A DNA stretch of 64,000 nt from Lucifuga dentata (lineage: Eukaryota > Chordata > Actinopteri > Ophidiiformes > Bythitidae): the NCBI GenBank assembly GCA_014773175.1, contig VXCM01000064.1:62001-126000 (forward strand), in the 5' to 3' direction. A model generated the notes under the pieces. The model was not told the origin of the DNA and did no database searches. It was given only the letters and a program-made list of their open reading frames with translations. Position numbers and translations under genes: made by a program. Shown in pieces: positions 36,840-48,369 of this stretch. Within the stretch, counting starts at the first letter, position 1; each line of letters begins with the position of its first letter.

Positions 36840-38870
36840 TCAAGATCACTTAGTGTGTTTATCAACCTTTACATTTCTCTTCAGTTACTCTTTCACATTC
36901 CCTCGCATAGCATTTAACCAAGCCTAATTGCAACATTATGCAAGGGGAGCAATGCTGACAAGCTAGAAAAGTTAGAAAAATCTTGAAACCTACAGTGCTG
37001 CATAAATCATGAGATAAACACTCCGTACTTATGAACTCTACGCTTGCATAAATGTTTCTGAAACCAAGTTTTATTAGGTGGGAGTCTACAGATTTACCTC
37101 TTAAACCACATTTGCAGCTTGCACCAGATTGCACCTAGTTTGCCTTCCTGTCTGCAGAAAATCTGCTCAAATAGAGAAAGCATGGGTCCATATATTCAGC
37201 AATATCTCCAAATAACAATAATGCAAGAGAAGATGCTAAAATCAGATAAACAATATCACAACTTTGTGTTACAGACCTATTTTTCCATAAGCATGCGATC
37301 AAACACTAGTACTCTGTGTTCACTGTTATTTTACTAATGTTGCTATTGATTTTAAGGTGCCAGTGACCACTGGGATAAGGTAGCTAATTATGTTCAGCAA
37401 TGTTTCACTTGATGTATGCATGTTTCCCCTCTTAGCCTCGAGGACTCTATGGTGAGAGATGGCTTGCTACATGCGTTCTTTGATAATCTTTTCACTGTGG
37501 GAGGTTTGGTGATTATGGAGATCTCAAGGCTGAAGCTGTGGGATATAATCTCCAAATGAGCATCATTCTGTCACAGAAGAATTGGCTTTAAGGCAACGTC
37601 TGAGTGGTTTGTCAGAAAGTACAGAAAGTCATTGATAAAGTCATTGATTATATGTTTTGGCATGATGTGTTTATTTAAATAGTTTAATGCAATAAATCCA
37701 CAAACATGACCAGGATATGTGACTCAAAAGTGGATGGATGGATGATGTACAGCTTTAAAATTGCTGAACAAATATGAATTAATGCTTTTGACTTTGCATA
37801 TCATAATCAAATAGCTAAATCATTCTGCAAAGCTTGTACTCTAAATAAAGTTGGGTTTGTTATAGTCAATCCAACATAATTTTAATTGCCATTTTCTCTT
37901 GATATTAAATTGATATTAAGTTCTTGACACTAAATACTTCTTGAAACTCAAATGTTTCACAGTAAAGAAGGCATAGGTTTTGCCCCCTAAACTGCTGGGA
38001 GGATATTATTGTGAAAAATCTGCAGGAAGTGTTGAGTTTCATTAACAGCAGTTTAACATGAAGGAAAAAAAAGGAGAGAAATTAACTTGAGAAATTATAG
38101 TATACACATTTTGTTATTTCAGTTAAGTATTTTATTAGAAGTATAGTTGAGTTTAACAGACATCTATGGTGAATCTGACAAGCGCTGAACCAGCAACCAG
38201 GAAATCGGTTGATTTTGTTTTTTTTTTTCCTGTACTCTCCATTCTAATGTAAAACAGCCCCAAGACGGCAGCTCACAGCTCCATCCTGGCCTCCACAAAC
38301 ACTTCTGGAGGGGCACCTGGTTTTACTGGCGCTTTGGACTTCTCCATAGGGAAGGAGGGTGAGGTTTTGGCACAGACTCTGAGCTTCTGTTTGCAAGGTC
38401 ACAGCTGCCTCATTGGTGGTTTCCATTGCCTTTTCTGGCACTGATACAGCATGTGTCCTCTGTTGCCATCCTGGAGGATGCAAAGCAACCCAACTTCCTT
38501 GTGAAGGCAGTTTCAGACAGTGTGTTAGCATATGTCATCAAGCCAGCACAGTCACCCATGGGTGTATTATTTGCAAGGAGAGGGAAAGGATTATAAGTAA
38601 AGGTGAAGAACTGGACTATGCTAACAGCGAGACAGACACACACAAGAATGCATCTGTTTATTCAGGCTGAGTGTTTGTAGAATAATAGATTTTAGGATGA
38701 CTATACCATTTTTAGATCTTCCAGACATCTGCAAACACAGACACACCAGATGCTAATAATAATGTGTGTTATCCGGGCTTTACTTGAAATAAGACGAATG
38801 GCAGCTATGTGAGAAGAGTATAAATGAAGTTTGCAATACTTTTCCTTTTTCAATATCACTGCTATCTTTG
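36840..38870. other. Non-coding stretch with a weak coding-like patch
   Basis: Mostly AT-rich unique DNA. It includes two exact 12-base tandem units AAAGTCATTGAT at 37625-37648. The GC-richer patch at about 38243-38545 has overlapping minus-strand frames that could be a decayed retrocopy, next to a T-rich run at 38215-38228, but no homology is recognised. Confidence 0.45.
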
Positions 38871-38883
38871 GGCAGCTCTAGGA

Positions 38884-39008
38884 ACCTGCTGTGGGCAGAT
38901 ATGGACTGGAGGAAAAGGAAAGGGGTGTGGGGTGGGGAGTGGGGGNACCTGCTGTGGGCAGATATGGACTGGAGGAAAAGGAAAGGGGTGTGGGGTGGGG
39001 AGTGGGGG
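38884..39008. repeat. Exact 62-base duplication around single N (38946)
   Basis: 38884-38945 and 38947-39008 are identical, starting ACCTGCTGTGGGCAG and ending in a G-rich tail. Only one N separates them. This fits an assembly artefact in which overlapping contig ends were placed side by side. Confidence 0.93.
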
Positions 39009-39009
39009 T

Positions 39010-40980
39010 TAGGTGCTGGAGGACCATGGCAACCGTCCACAGAGCACTTCCCCATTCCTTTAACTGGATGTTGAAAGCCACGATTCCAGCCAGGAGGGGG
39101 TGTGTGCGTGATGAGGGGGGTGCGTAGGGAGGCTGTTTGAAGACTTAGGAAGAAAAGCTTGGGGAAAATAAATCAAGACTGTTTCATGTACGATATGAGA
39201 TTTGCATTGAGCCTTTTCAAATGAGCCCCTTTATGCTCAAAAATGACTGACAGTCATAATAGTCCGTCAACTCACAGAAAGAGGAGGATGGAAATGGGCA
39301 AGCAGCCAAATCTAGTTTTTTTTGACAAAAACAAAGCCCCTAAAATAGAGCAAAGAGCACCAGACCAGATGATTTCAGTTTAGCACAGCTCATAATATGA
39401 AAAAAAAAACAAAACAACTGTCCCTTCCTGTCTGTAATTGCTATGTATCCAGAGTGAAAAAAGAAAGAAAAGAAAAAAAGGAGGTATGTTTGGTTGCCCT
39501 AAGTGAAATAGTTTGAAGTGCAGAAGCCTCCCTCCTAACAAGCCTGCAAATTAGGTACAAGGACAAGGAGAACGAGAGAGAGAGGCTGAAACAGAGAAAG
39601 GGAGAGAGAGTCAACTGGGGCTTGTTGGAGAGAAGACAAATATTTCTGGACCAACATTAGGCACATGAGAAAACTGCTGCTGAAAATGTAAGACAAATAA
39701 ATAATCCCCATAAATTGTTACATCTTTTTTTGTAGCCATGCTCTCCAGTGTGGTGTTAATTTGGGTTGCCAATCAAAAGACAATACATATAAGAAAACTT
39801 TATCTCTGCAAGTCCATTTTTATGAACATACAGTATATCTTGTATCTTTCATGTACACATTCACACAAACACAAAACAGAAACTTTGAGTTTCAGCAGTA
39901 ATACAGAGTCATCAGACTGTGACCAGTTTTACTGAAGCAGTGCAGAGCTGGAGCAGTTATTGTGTTTCATTCACAAGGTGTTTGTTTCCAATTACATCAA
40001 CACCAACATGTGGGAAATGCACAGAAGAACCAAGCATTTTCAAACAGCCTGTGTTGCAATTTGATGCCTCTGGAGTGGGTGCATTGTTGGAAACATCATC
40101 CTGTTGTAGTGTCAGATCAGTTTGAGGCAAAAAGAACATTCAATTTCCAGTTCCAGAATGGGCAACATATACCCTCCATAAATACATTGTGTTTCATCAC
40201 CAAAGTCTGTGAGGTGTTGCAGGAAAAATGAAACAGGGACAGGCCTGCTAATTGAAGCAGTCACGCCTTCCTGCTTTCCATTAGGGTAATTGGCATATCT
40301 ATTTAGGACATACATATTTTGTGGAAACATGTGCAACTGAGCCGTAAATGACATATGAAAGCAATATAATGTGCCATAGTCAACAGTTACTAAGCCATCA
40401 GTTCATGAAAGCTGTTTTCAACATGCTGCCTGAACTATTTTACTGTTATCTGCAACCTGACCTGGGAAGAAAGCATCTCATTCCTTGATTTAAGTCACAT
40501 ACATAAAGACTAGAATGGAAATTATAATAGCATGTATGTCTTTTGTCCAGTCATTGCAATATTTCAGACAATACTGTTGCACTTTGACTTTAATTTAGAT
40601 TGTTCATTCATTCATACATATATCTATACTGTGCTTTAGTCCATCTCATGTCAGTTTCAAATCACAGGTCATTTGGTTAGTGAACCTGCACATGCTGCAG
40701 CTTCTTGGCTCATTGCTGTATTCCTTGAGTCATTTCTGGAAATTTCCCATCAGCAGTCACCTGATGGTGGTGATCTAATGATTGGGATGACCCTGTGGAA
40801 ACAGGCGTGGTGCCACCCTGGATCTTTCCCATCTGCTGCCTACAAGGTGGAAAACGTCATCTAGTAGTGCCCTTGAACAGAAATGTCATCAAGCAAACTC
40901 AATGGCCAAGGAATAGAAAACACATGATGAAACCTAAACATAAGCCAAAGACAATATATGAATGAGAAGCAGACAGAAAT
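39010..40980. other. Non-coding stretch, no gene seen
   Basis: A-rich patches near 39400-39480 and GA-rich patches near 39570-39610. Otherwise unique sequence with frames of 89 codons or fewer that match no family I recognise. Confidence 0.5.
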
Positions 40981-40984
40981 CACC

Positions 40985-41468
40985 TACAGCACTGGCCAAA
41001 AGTATTGCACCTCCTTGTATTTTTGTGTAAACTTTACCAAAGTACCACTCAAAACACAATAAGATTCATTTATTGGTGTTTTATAAGTAGTTTAGTATTT
41101 GTTCAGAATATTCAACTATTCTCTAGACTTAAATTTGGATTTCAGAGTAGTAATATGACTACAATATTTCTACAAGTCAGTGAAAACACGTGAAAACCAT
41201 TTTCTCTGACCCTACTTAAAGAAGGTGTTTTAACTTACTGTTTGATCTCTGCTAATAATATTGGTATTCTTCTTCAAATCTTAACAATATGTCCAAAGTG
41301 TCTTCATACTTAACACTATTAAGAACTATTGGCTTTTTTTTCAGTTGTAACACACTTAAAACACACTTAACACACTTAAAAAAATTGCTGTTTGGAGTGG
41401 TATTTTAACTCAGAAAGAAAAGTTTACACAAAAATACAGGGGGTGCAATGCTTTTGGCCAGCGCTGTA
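40985..41468. mobile_element. Tc1/mariner-type MITE, complete
   Basis: The 49-base left end (40985-41033) and the 48-base right end (41421-41468) are inverted copies with three mismatches and one indel. They share the core CTGGCCAAAAG. Each outer end is TA, the target duplicated by Tc1/mariner elements. Weaker inverted similarity continues inward (TACCACTC). The element is about 480 bp, AT-rich, and has no transposase frame, so it would need a transposase supplied in trans. The TGGCCAAAAGTATTG-type end is typical of Tc1-like elements in fish. Superfamily is inferred from the TA duplication and the ends. Confidence 0.85.
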
Positions 41469-41706
41469 CAGTAACTTTGTTTCCAACATTTCAGTATATC
41501 AATGAGAAGAAACTAGTATTGACCACGAATCTCATTTTGAAATCTGGTGAGTTTGTGAAACACTTTAGAAACGGAGGTTTCTCTGCTACTGATATCATTG
41601 CAGCAATTTGCAAAAAAGAGCAACAAGAAGAGAAAAACATTGGAACACTGTAAAAAGTGATAAGCCTCCTTAATTTAGCTTTAAGCATCGAGGAATTTCA
41701 GAGATC

Positions 41707-41725
41707 TAACCCTGACCCTAACCCT
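41707..41725. repeat. Short telomere-like CCCTAA patch
   Basis: TAACCC-type units with one CCCTGA variant. It is too short and imperfect to call an interstitial telomere. Confidence 0.5.
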
Positions 41726-41864
41726 GGTCTTAGTCCAGTACATGCAAATCTACTATTTACATATTTTGACTGAGTTCATCCCTGGATTTTATTCTTGCAG
41801 ACACTGTGGACATTGTATGAACTTCTTAACTACCAAAAAATGTACACATCCAAGTAATGACACC

Positions 41865-41885
41865 AAAAAAAAAAAAAAAAAAAAA
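41865..41885. repeat. Poly-A tract
   Basis: 21 consecutive A residues. Confidence 0.95.
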
Positions 41886-41889
41886 GGAG

Positions 41890-43120
41890 AGAAAATCCAA
41901 TTGGTCAATAGGGTTACATGTACCTTTGTGTTGATCTGTGCTGGCTGAGCTAAGGGCCTGTAAAGTAGATAATAGAATGAAGAATTTTATTGCACATCAT
42001 TATGTCAAAGGAAACAATGGTACTTCATCAACTCCACAGTTTTGTGGGATTGAGAAAATCCTTCATCCAGGGGAGGATATGGTGAAATTACGCTGCACTT
42101 TATGTACTTCAGAACTATACAGTCTAAATGAATTTCTAAATTTAGCTAATTTTTTGCAAGAGTTTATCCAACTCTGTTTACAGTAAGTATTGCTATTTGG
42201 CAATTGGATTACCTGTCTGTATATATACTGTGTATAATTTTATTTGCAATGTAATTGTGTATGAATATGCATTGTATCTGTTTGGTCAGTGGCCCTTCCC
42301 ATAAACAGTGTACCTGCTGGGATAATTAGACACACCTGCTATTAATTAGGTCTCCCATAAGAATGAGCCTCCATACACTGGTGAGTATGACTCTGATGAA
42401 GATGTCATTTCAGCCTTGCACCAACAAAAGCTGAAAAGCATCTGTGCTCTAGTGCACAAAATGTTCTCAAAAATGTACAACTTTATTCTTGACATCCACA
42501 TTTCTTTTCAGCAGAATCCCTTTTACTCTGCTGCAATAGTCACAGAGCTGCAGACTAGATCTGCTATTCAGCATTTGCAAGATCAGTGATACCCTTTAAC
42601 ATTACATGGAGTCATTTGATTCAATGTTAATATAAAAATATAATTTAGTGGTGTTCTCAACGCAGCATTTAAAACATGTTTTCACAAAAACAGGTTATAT
42701 GATTTAAGAATGAAAGGCCTTGGATTAAAAAGTGCTATGGCTAATCCACCAATGTTTACTATATGGGAACAGAAGTACCGTATACCTATCCTCTTTACAT
42801 GTCAGCATGACACTATAAACTTTGAGGTTTCTTTTCAGAGCAAAGCTGTTAGAAAGGTATGCTTATAGCCTGACTAAAAAAGGAATATATGCTTTTATGT
42901 TACAGTTCTTTGAAGGAAATATAAGTTAAAGGTGATCTGCATGAAATGATAGCTTCATAGGCTGCATGAGCCAGTCAGTCTCAAATACCATCACCCACAT
43001 ACAACATATTCAAAACCAGGTCTTGCGCTTTAGTTGTTTACAGAATTTGGCAAAGTTCAGCCTTTTCTTTAAGCAACTGTACCATTGCTGCCTAAGACTC
43101 CCATTGTGATGGTGGGGTAC
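41890..43120. other. Non-coding stretch, no gene seen
   Basis: AT-rich unique sequence. The plus-strand frame 41938-42186 (82 codons) contains two CxxC-like steps but has no recognisable family. Confidence 0.45.
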
Positions 43121-43158
43121 ACTATTCTTTTCTCTTCCTTCCTCACATGTGAAGGCAG

Positions 43159-43410
43159 CTATCTGGAGCGTCCACGCTGGTGGATTATCCCGTAACCAAC
43201 AATCCTTTTGCAACAGTTGAGAGGATGAGAGCGCCTGTTGGATCTCCTCCAGGGCCTGCTGATGCCTCTTCTTCTGCTCCCCTTCCAGAGCAGCTCCAGG
43301 CTGGGGTCCCAATCCCTCATTTCATCATCCACTCTATGGCACCGCTCAGTCCAGGCCACACCCCAGCAGCGACTGGCACAAGCAACGTTCTGAAACTATC
43401 TGAAGGCTGA
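43159..43410 (+). CDS. Weak candidate terminal coding exon, unknown protein
   Basis: The plus-strand frame is open for 83 codons from 43159 to a TGA at 43408-43410. In the same frame a stop codon lies just upstream at 43150-43152. A pyrimidine-rich run (about 43124-43144) followed by GCAG at 43155-43158 gives a plausible 3' splice site; a nearer AG at 43153-43154 is an alternative. The peptide is rich in Pro, Ala and Ser (for example SPPGPADASSSAPLPEQ near its middle), with no domain I recognise. A competing minus-strand frame (43010-43312, 100 codons) also stays open here, which weakens the case. No nearby exons of the same gene were found. It may be a chance open frame in a GC-rich patch. 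Confidence 0.2.
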   Translation, partial: LSGASTLVDYPVTNNPFATVERMRAPVGSPPGPADASSSAPLPEQLQAGVPIPHFIIHSMAPLSPGHTPAATGTSNVLKLSEG

Positions 43411-43614
43411 AGGGAAGCAACTGCAGGCCCAGATGGTTTTTGTTCATATTGGTCTGTTCTGTCGGTCTGTCTGTCTGTCTTGTTTGCTATCTGCAGGCTA
43501 TAGCTTCCCTGCATCTGTTTTCTGCTCTGCTTGTTTACCTCATGCCAGCAAGAGCTGTGACAGAACAGGTGGGAGTAAAACCAGTTTAAACATATAGACT
43601 GAGAGGGGCCAAGC

Positions 43615-43815
43615 ATGTATACATGCATGCCACACACAGTTACGTTTAGACACATTTCCACCACCATCATCATGCACACATATGCAAATACAAACATATA
43701 TGCATGTTTAACTGTAAAATACAGACTGCAAAGAAACAGAATAATACACCCACACACATCCTGTAGACACTGTACACACGTGCTGTATCGGTTCACTCAC
43801 ACAGTCCTGCCCACA
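43615..43815. repeat. Diffuse CA/ATGCAT-rich tract
   Basis: Scattered CACACA, CATGCA and CATATGCA steps. The many overlapping short frames on both strands here are products of this bias. Confidence 0.6.
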
Positions 43816-44089
43816 TGTACACAACACTATCATCAACTCTCACATGTGACAGCCATATCAGAAGTGAGCCACAGAGAATTGAAATCACATGCTCCTGCAA
43901 CAAGGACAAGCAGAATGTCTGTATCTTGTACAAAATGTACACACAACACAACATAACTGAAGAGGCCACAAAGAGAGTGGAAGGAAGAGAAATTGAGGCA
44001 TGGATTGGTAGATACAGAGTGAATGATGGTGGGCATCGAAAAACATACATTTGTTTGCACATATGCAGAATGTCTCAGTGACAGCCACT

Positions 44090-45460
44090 CTTGGAGTCTC
44101 CTTAAGTTCCCTTTTCACTGTCTGTCTTAACATAAAAGAGTTAATGAGTGGACTTAAAGTGACATCCAGATATGTTTGAATGTCTCATTAAAATACTTAA
44201 AGTCTCATTTAAAATGAGAATTTAAAAACTCACTGCTGTGCTTGTATGAAGCGATTAAGATTACAGGCTATTAAATCTGTTCTAGGAAAAAAAAAAATTC
44301 CATATAGAGGATGAACACATGACAAGAGTCAGATTAAAAATATTAGAATGTTGGGTGAGCTTCATTTCAGTCAAAATCCAGACATTTACAAGGTAATGCT
44401 AGTGTATGTTTCCCCAAACAAACTAATTTAAACCTGATTTATATGCCGTTTTTTAGCTGAGACCTTAATGCCTTCACCAGTCACAGTGGGAATGGACAGA
44501 TTGGCTTCTAATGGTTATCCAATAGCATGCAGCAGTATACCTATGTGTTGTTTAATAAGGTGAACTGACCTTTCATCATGGTTATAAATCAATGACATTC
44601 TCCCACACTGAGGCGCTGCATGCAAATGCATAATATTATCCTCCCACACTTGCACACATAGACACACAAAATGCAACATATTAACCAGAGCTCAAATCTA
44701 AGGTACACATGTTTCAAGCAAACATGCTGGCACAGACCAATCTTACATAAAAAGTGGCTCCAAGCCAATGTTTAGTGATGAAATAAATTCATCTCCTGTA
44801 GCTACTGTACTGTTTTGGTTAAAAAGGCTCCGGAAATTACCCTGGTAAGTGGAGAGAGGTGAAGCAGAAATAGATGAAGTAAGATTGTGTTTGATTGCAG
44901 GTAAATGGTAGATGTTTGTGTTCAAGGCCTTTGACGTTGCTTTTGAAAGGACCTCCTGGCCTTCATTCTGTGATTACTATTCTTCTGCCAAGGCATAATG
45001 GCTGAGATACAGCTCTGTAATGAAGGCATTACCAACAGCAGAATAGAGTAACAACTGTCATGTCCAGATTCCACTCATTTACTTCCCAAATAATACTTCA
45101 CCTCGCCCCACAGCAGCAGCAGCAATAACGGGAAAATCACAGCTAATGCCATCTTGTCTGTCAGAGAAAACAATATAAAAACAATGTATTTCTTATTACT
45201 CTATCTAGCTTACTCTCGCTCTCTTTCTCTCTGCTTGATCACTGTAAGTGCATCCCTAAAGCAGAACAGAGTGCCTCCATCACACACATAAAACGGCGGG
45301 GCTTCTTCTCCTGCTGCTGTTCATTCTCCAAATCGCAATTTATTTTTGCATCATCAACACAAAAGAAAAAGCGATAAACAGTCAGTGTGCCTAGACATAC
45401 TTTCTCCTCATGGGCCCTGCCACAGGCCCAGAAAGAAACATAGGTCTATGCACCACTGCT
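44090..45460. other. Non-coding stretch, no gene seen
   Basis: Unique AT-rich DNA with a CAG-repeat-like patch near 45112-45123. No credible frame. Confidence 0.5.
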
Positions 45461-45464
45461 TGCA

Positions 45465-45492
45465 TGTGTGTGTGTGTGTGTGTGTGTGTGTG
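45465..45492. repeat. GT microsatellite
   Basis: Uninterrupted TG array of about 28 bases. Confidence 0.95.
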
Positions 45493-45660
45493 GTGGGGTA
45501 TTTGGGATACGTTCCCTGCCTCTCTAATAAGCCACCGGCTTGATGCCACCGCTCTCCTGCATGGGAGGAGATAAGCACTGGCAGAGCAATGGTGTGGGCT
45601 CCCATTGAAACCCAATGTGCAGCTAAGCCCACTCACATCCCCGAGCAGAACCCCAGAATG

Positions 45661-45694
45661 TGCGCACACACACACACACACACATGCACACACA
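45661..45694. repeat. CA microsatellite
   Basis: CA repeats with one ATG interruption. They lie about 170 bases from the GT array at 45465 in complementary orientation. Confidence 0.9.
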
Positions 45695-46794
45695 GACGTG
45701 CATGTGCACCTACACATGCACCTTCACACACAAGCTACAAAGGCAGCTCCCAATGAGGTAATGTTGTGATTACAGATGCAAGTGCACAGACAGTGCACTG
45801 GGAATATGAGGTGGAAGGAGAGAGTGAGAGAGAAAAGGAGAGGGAGAAAATAACAAGTATTAAGTCCACTGAGAAGGCATTAAAAAAAGCACAATGCTCT
45901 GCTTGTTCAAAAAAGAGTGAGACTACTGAACTGAGGAATCTCTATTTCTTTTTTCCTTCTGTATCCTTTAAAAAATTACTACACCAGCAAGACTCATCCC
46001 ACCCTCATTTATTAGCTTTCTTTTTTTATATTTTTACATGCTTCAGCAACAGAAACAATTACCTTACTGAAGAGAGGAGCTGTTTTGAATTTGTGGGAGC
46101 TAAGGGGAATGACATTTGCATAACAAACCTTGTTTTTCAGGCCAAGGGGGAGTTGAGTTCTCTTCTTTAACTGGTTGAGATTAACCCCATGCAAACAGAG
46201 CAGATGCCAAAGTCCAATAAATCAGCACTTAACAGAACCTACATCTGTGGAAGTCATTGTTATGATGGCCAACCTGCATCTTCCACACCCAGTTGTTATT
46301 AACTGTGAAACTGTTGCTAATCCATCTGTGGAGTGTTTTGTAATGGAAACGGAGAAGGCAACTTATATTGGAGCAGTATTGAAGTGCTATTTTGAGTTTG
46401 TTGAAAATTCAATGACCTCATTAGCACATTTAGCAGAGACTGCCTACCAGCAGTCAACTATCGCTATCAACTATCAACCCGAGGGTTATACTATCACCAC
46501 ACTACCCTTTGTGATTGGCTTCCACTGCATGTATTCATTTGCACATACATTAATAATCTGTTGTTAATAATCTAACAAGAATGCTTCTTATATACCTGAC
46601 AGTAGGGACTGTGGATCTCTTTTTTGCCTGTTTTTGTGTTGTGAATAATGTTTAAACTGAGTGGAGGTTTTTAAGATTGATTGTGAAAACACCAAATGGA
46701 CAGTAATAAAATGACAAAATATGTTATCATGACTATTCTTAGACCTACAATTGATGTAAATACAATCTGAACTCTATTACATTGGTTGTAGAGT

Positions 46795-46829
46795 ATATGA
46801 TAGTGGTTCTTTTTGAACCACTATCATAT
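46795..46829. repeat. Perfect 15-bp hairpin
   Basis: Arms ATATGATAGTGGTTC (46795-46809) and its exact reverse complement (46815-46829) surround a five-T loop. Pairing does not extend beyond the arms. The stem is too short for a typical microRNA precursor. It may be a transposon foldback or a replication-slippage palindrome. Confidence 0.85.
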
Positions 46830-46875
46830 CTAAGCAAATTTTGCAGTGTGCTATTTTTACAGTATGAAGAAAAAC

Positions 46876-46950
46876 ATATTGACACTGATGCAGAATGGAA
46901 GTGCATAGTGTGCACACAGGATATGTTTGGCTATTTTCAATTTTTTAATA
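46876..46950 (+). mobile_element. Interspersed repeat fragment, copy A
   Basis: Shares GATG(C/T)AGAATGGAAGT, GTGCACAC and TTGGCTATTTT in the same order and spacing (with small indels) with 63915-63985. Finding it twice in one window indicates a dispersed family. Class unknown. Confidence 0.5.
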
Positions 46951-47924
46951 ATCTGCAATGATCACGTAATTTCCTTGCAACAATCACATAATTCACATAA
47001 CACATAAGTTACATTTTTGTACACTGACAAGCAGCTGAATAATAAGCAGTGGCAGTCCATAGCAGCATGATTTTTATTGGTAAAGATAATGTACTGTATA
47101 TCTTCACTTATTTCAGAATCTAAGGGAAAATGCAACACAAAAGAGGAATGTTTCCACTGTTCTTCCTGCTGGATTTGGAAAAGTTTGATCTTATATCTAG
47201 CTCTGCTTTTGGTGAAAAAACTTGGCACTAAGGTAAAACTAAACTCTCCTTGTTGTGTCTTTATTAGTTGTGGAAAAACAGATCTAGGAAGGTTGAAAAC
47301 AAAAGCATCTATTATTCACTGCAGCTTGGTTTCCTCCCAAATTGTCAATTTGTAACAATCCGGAGGAATCCAGAGCCACGGCCATTGATTGGAGAGTAAT
47401 TTCTCAATGTTAACCACTTTGGATAAATGCCTAAATGCTAACTTTAATTGAGAAGAAGATGAATAGTTGAATGATTTAACTAACATAACTCATAGTGTAT
47501 ATCAAATAAATGTAGTGTAGAATGAACTGCAAAGTCTTTTAATTGGTGTTTTGATAAATGGTCATTTTATCGCACATAGTTTAAATCCTTTGGTTTGGTT
47601 TTGAGTTTGTTAGTAAAATAACAATAAAATAAGAAGATATGTAGAAGTTAAGATTTTTTTTTTTTAATTGCTACATAAGTAGATAATACTTCAAATATCT
47701 CACTCTGTATAGATATTAGTTCAAATTAATTGGTAGAGAATAGATCTATTGCAGCTTCAGTGTTTGTCCAAACCTGCATGAACTCAGTGCATTTATGTGC
47801 ATGTTGCAACTTTGGTTATACTTGGATTAAATAGATAAATTGATTTTTTTAAACACCATAATTAGATGGAAATTGTTATAAATCTGAGTATGCTTACTTA
47901 GGGTAAAAGACATATATTATGTGA

Positions 47925-48095
47925 CTGTAAAAGGCATGTAAACTGTGTAACTGGAATAAGCCACTTCTGAATGGATTTCCTCACCTCATACCCTGATTAC
48001 GCAATGAGTCATGTACGTTGGGGCAACAGCAGAATCCTATTAATTCTGTCCATGAATACAGGTTTCTCACATTTCTGCCTTAATTACAATATTTA
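47925..48095 (+). mobile_element. Interspersed repeat fragment, copy 2
   Basis: Its right part (48031-48091) aligns with 14548-14609, including an exact 15-base core. The left part has GGAATAAGCCACTTC and GGATTTCCTCACC steps that I could not match to copy 1. Borders are approximate. Confidence 0.5.
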
Positions 48096-48239
48096 AATTA
48101 TTGTTATGTTTTTTATTATTTATTATTATATTAATTATTATAAAACCTAATTACAAATTACAGGCAAAAGAAAGTAAAACATGTAAACGTACTGACTTTT
48201 TCTTGTCTCCTGGTTGCATCAAACATTAAAACTGAAAAT

Positions 48240-48364
48240 ACTGATGATTTACATATAGTACACCCACTCTACAGTGTGTGTTCCTTCAGAAACACATGGA
48301 CACAAGACAGTTTTCTGAGGGAATCAGACAATAAAGTATTATCGTATCGTATCGCATCATATCG
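48240..48364 (+). mobile_element. LINE-like 3' tail
   Basis: The stretch ends CTGAGGGAATCAGACAATAA, then AGTATTATCG and repeated TATCG pentamers (about 48338-48364). A GACAATAAAGT stretch running into short ATC-type repeats is how the 3' ends of several fish non-LTR retrotransposons finish. Only the last hundred or so bases are recognisable, so this would be a heavily 5'-truncated copy. No reverse transcriptase frame is visible upstream. Confidence 0.5.
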
Positions 48365-48369
48365 GCTAT

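Noticed and set aside
41707..41725. Interstitial telomeric repeat
   Set aside because: Only about three imperfect units; below what would support a telomere-derived block.
45766..46567. Two adjacent plus-strand frames of 134 and 130 codons
   Set aside because: Different frames, no splice signals linking them, low-complexity GA start, no family recognised.
46795..46829. MicroRNA precursor
   Set aside because: 15-bp stem with a 5-base loop is too short for Drosha/Dicer processing.
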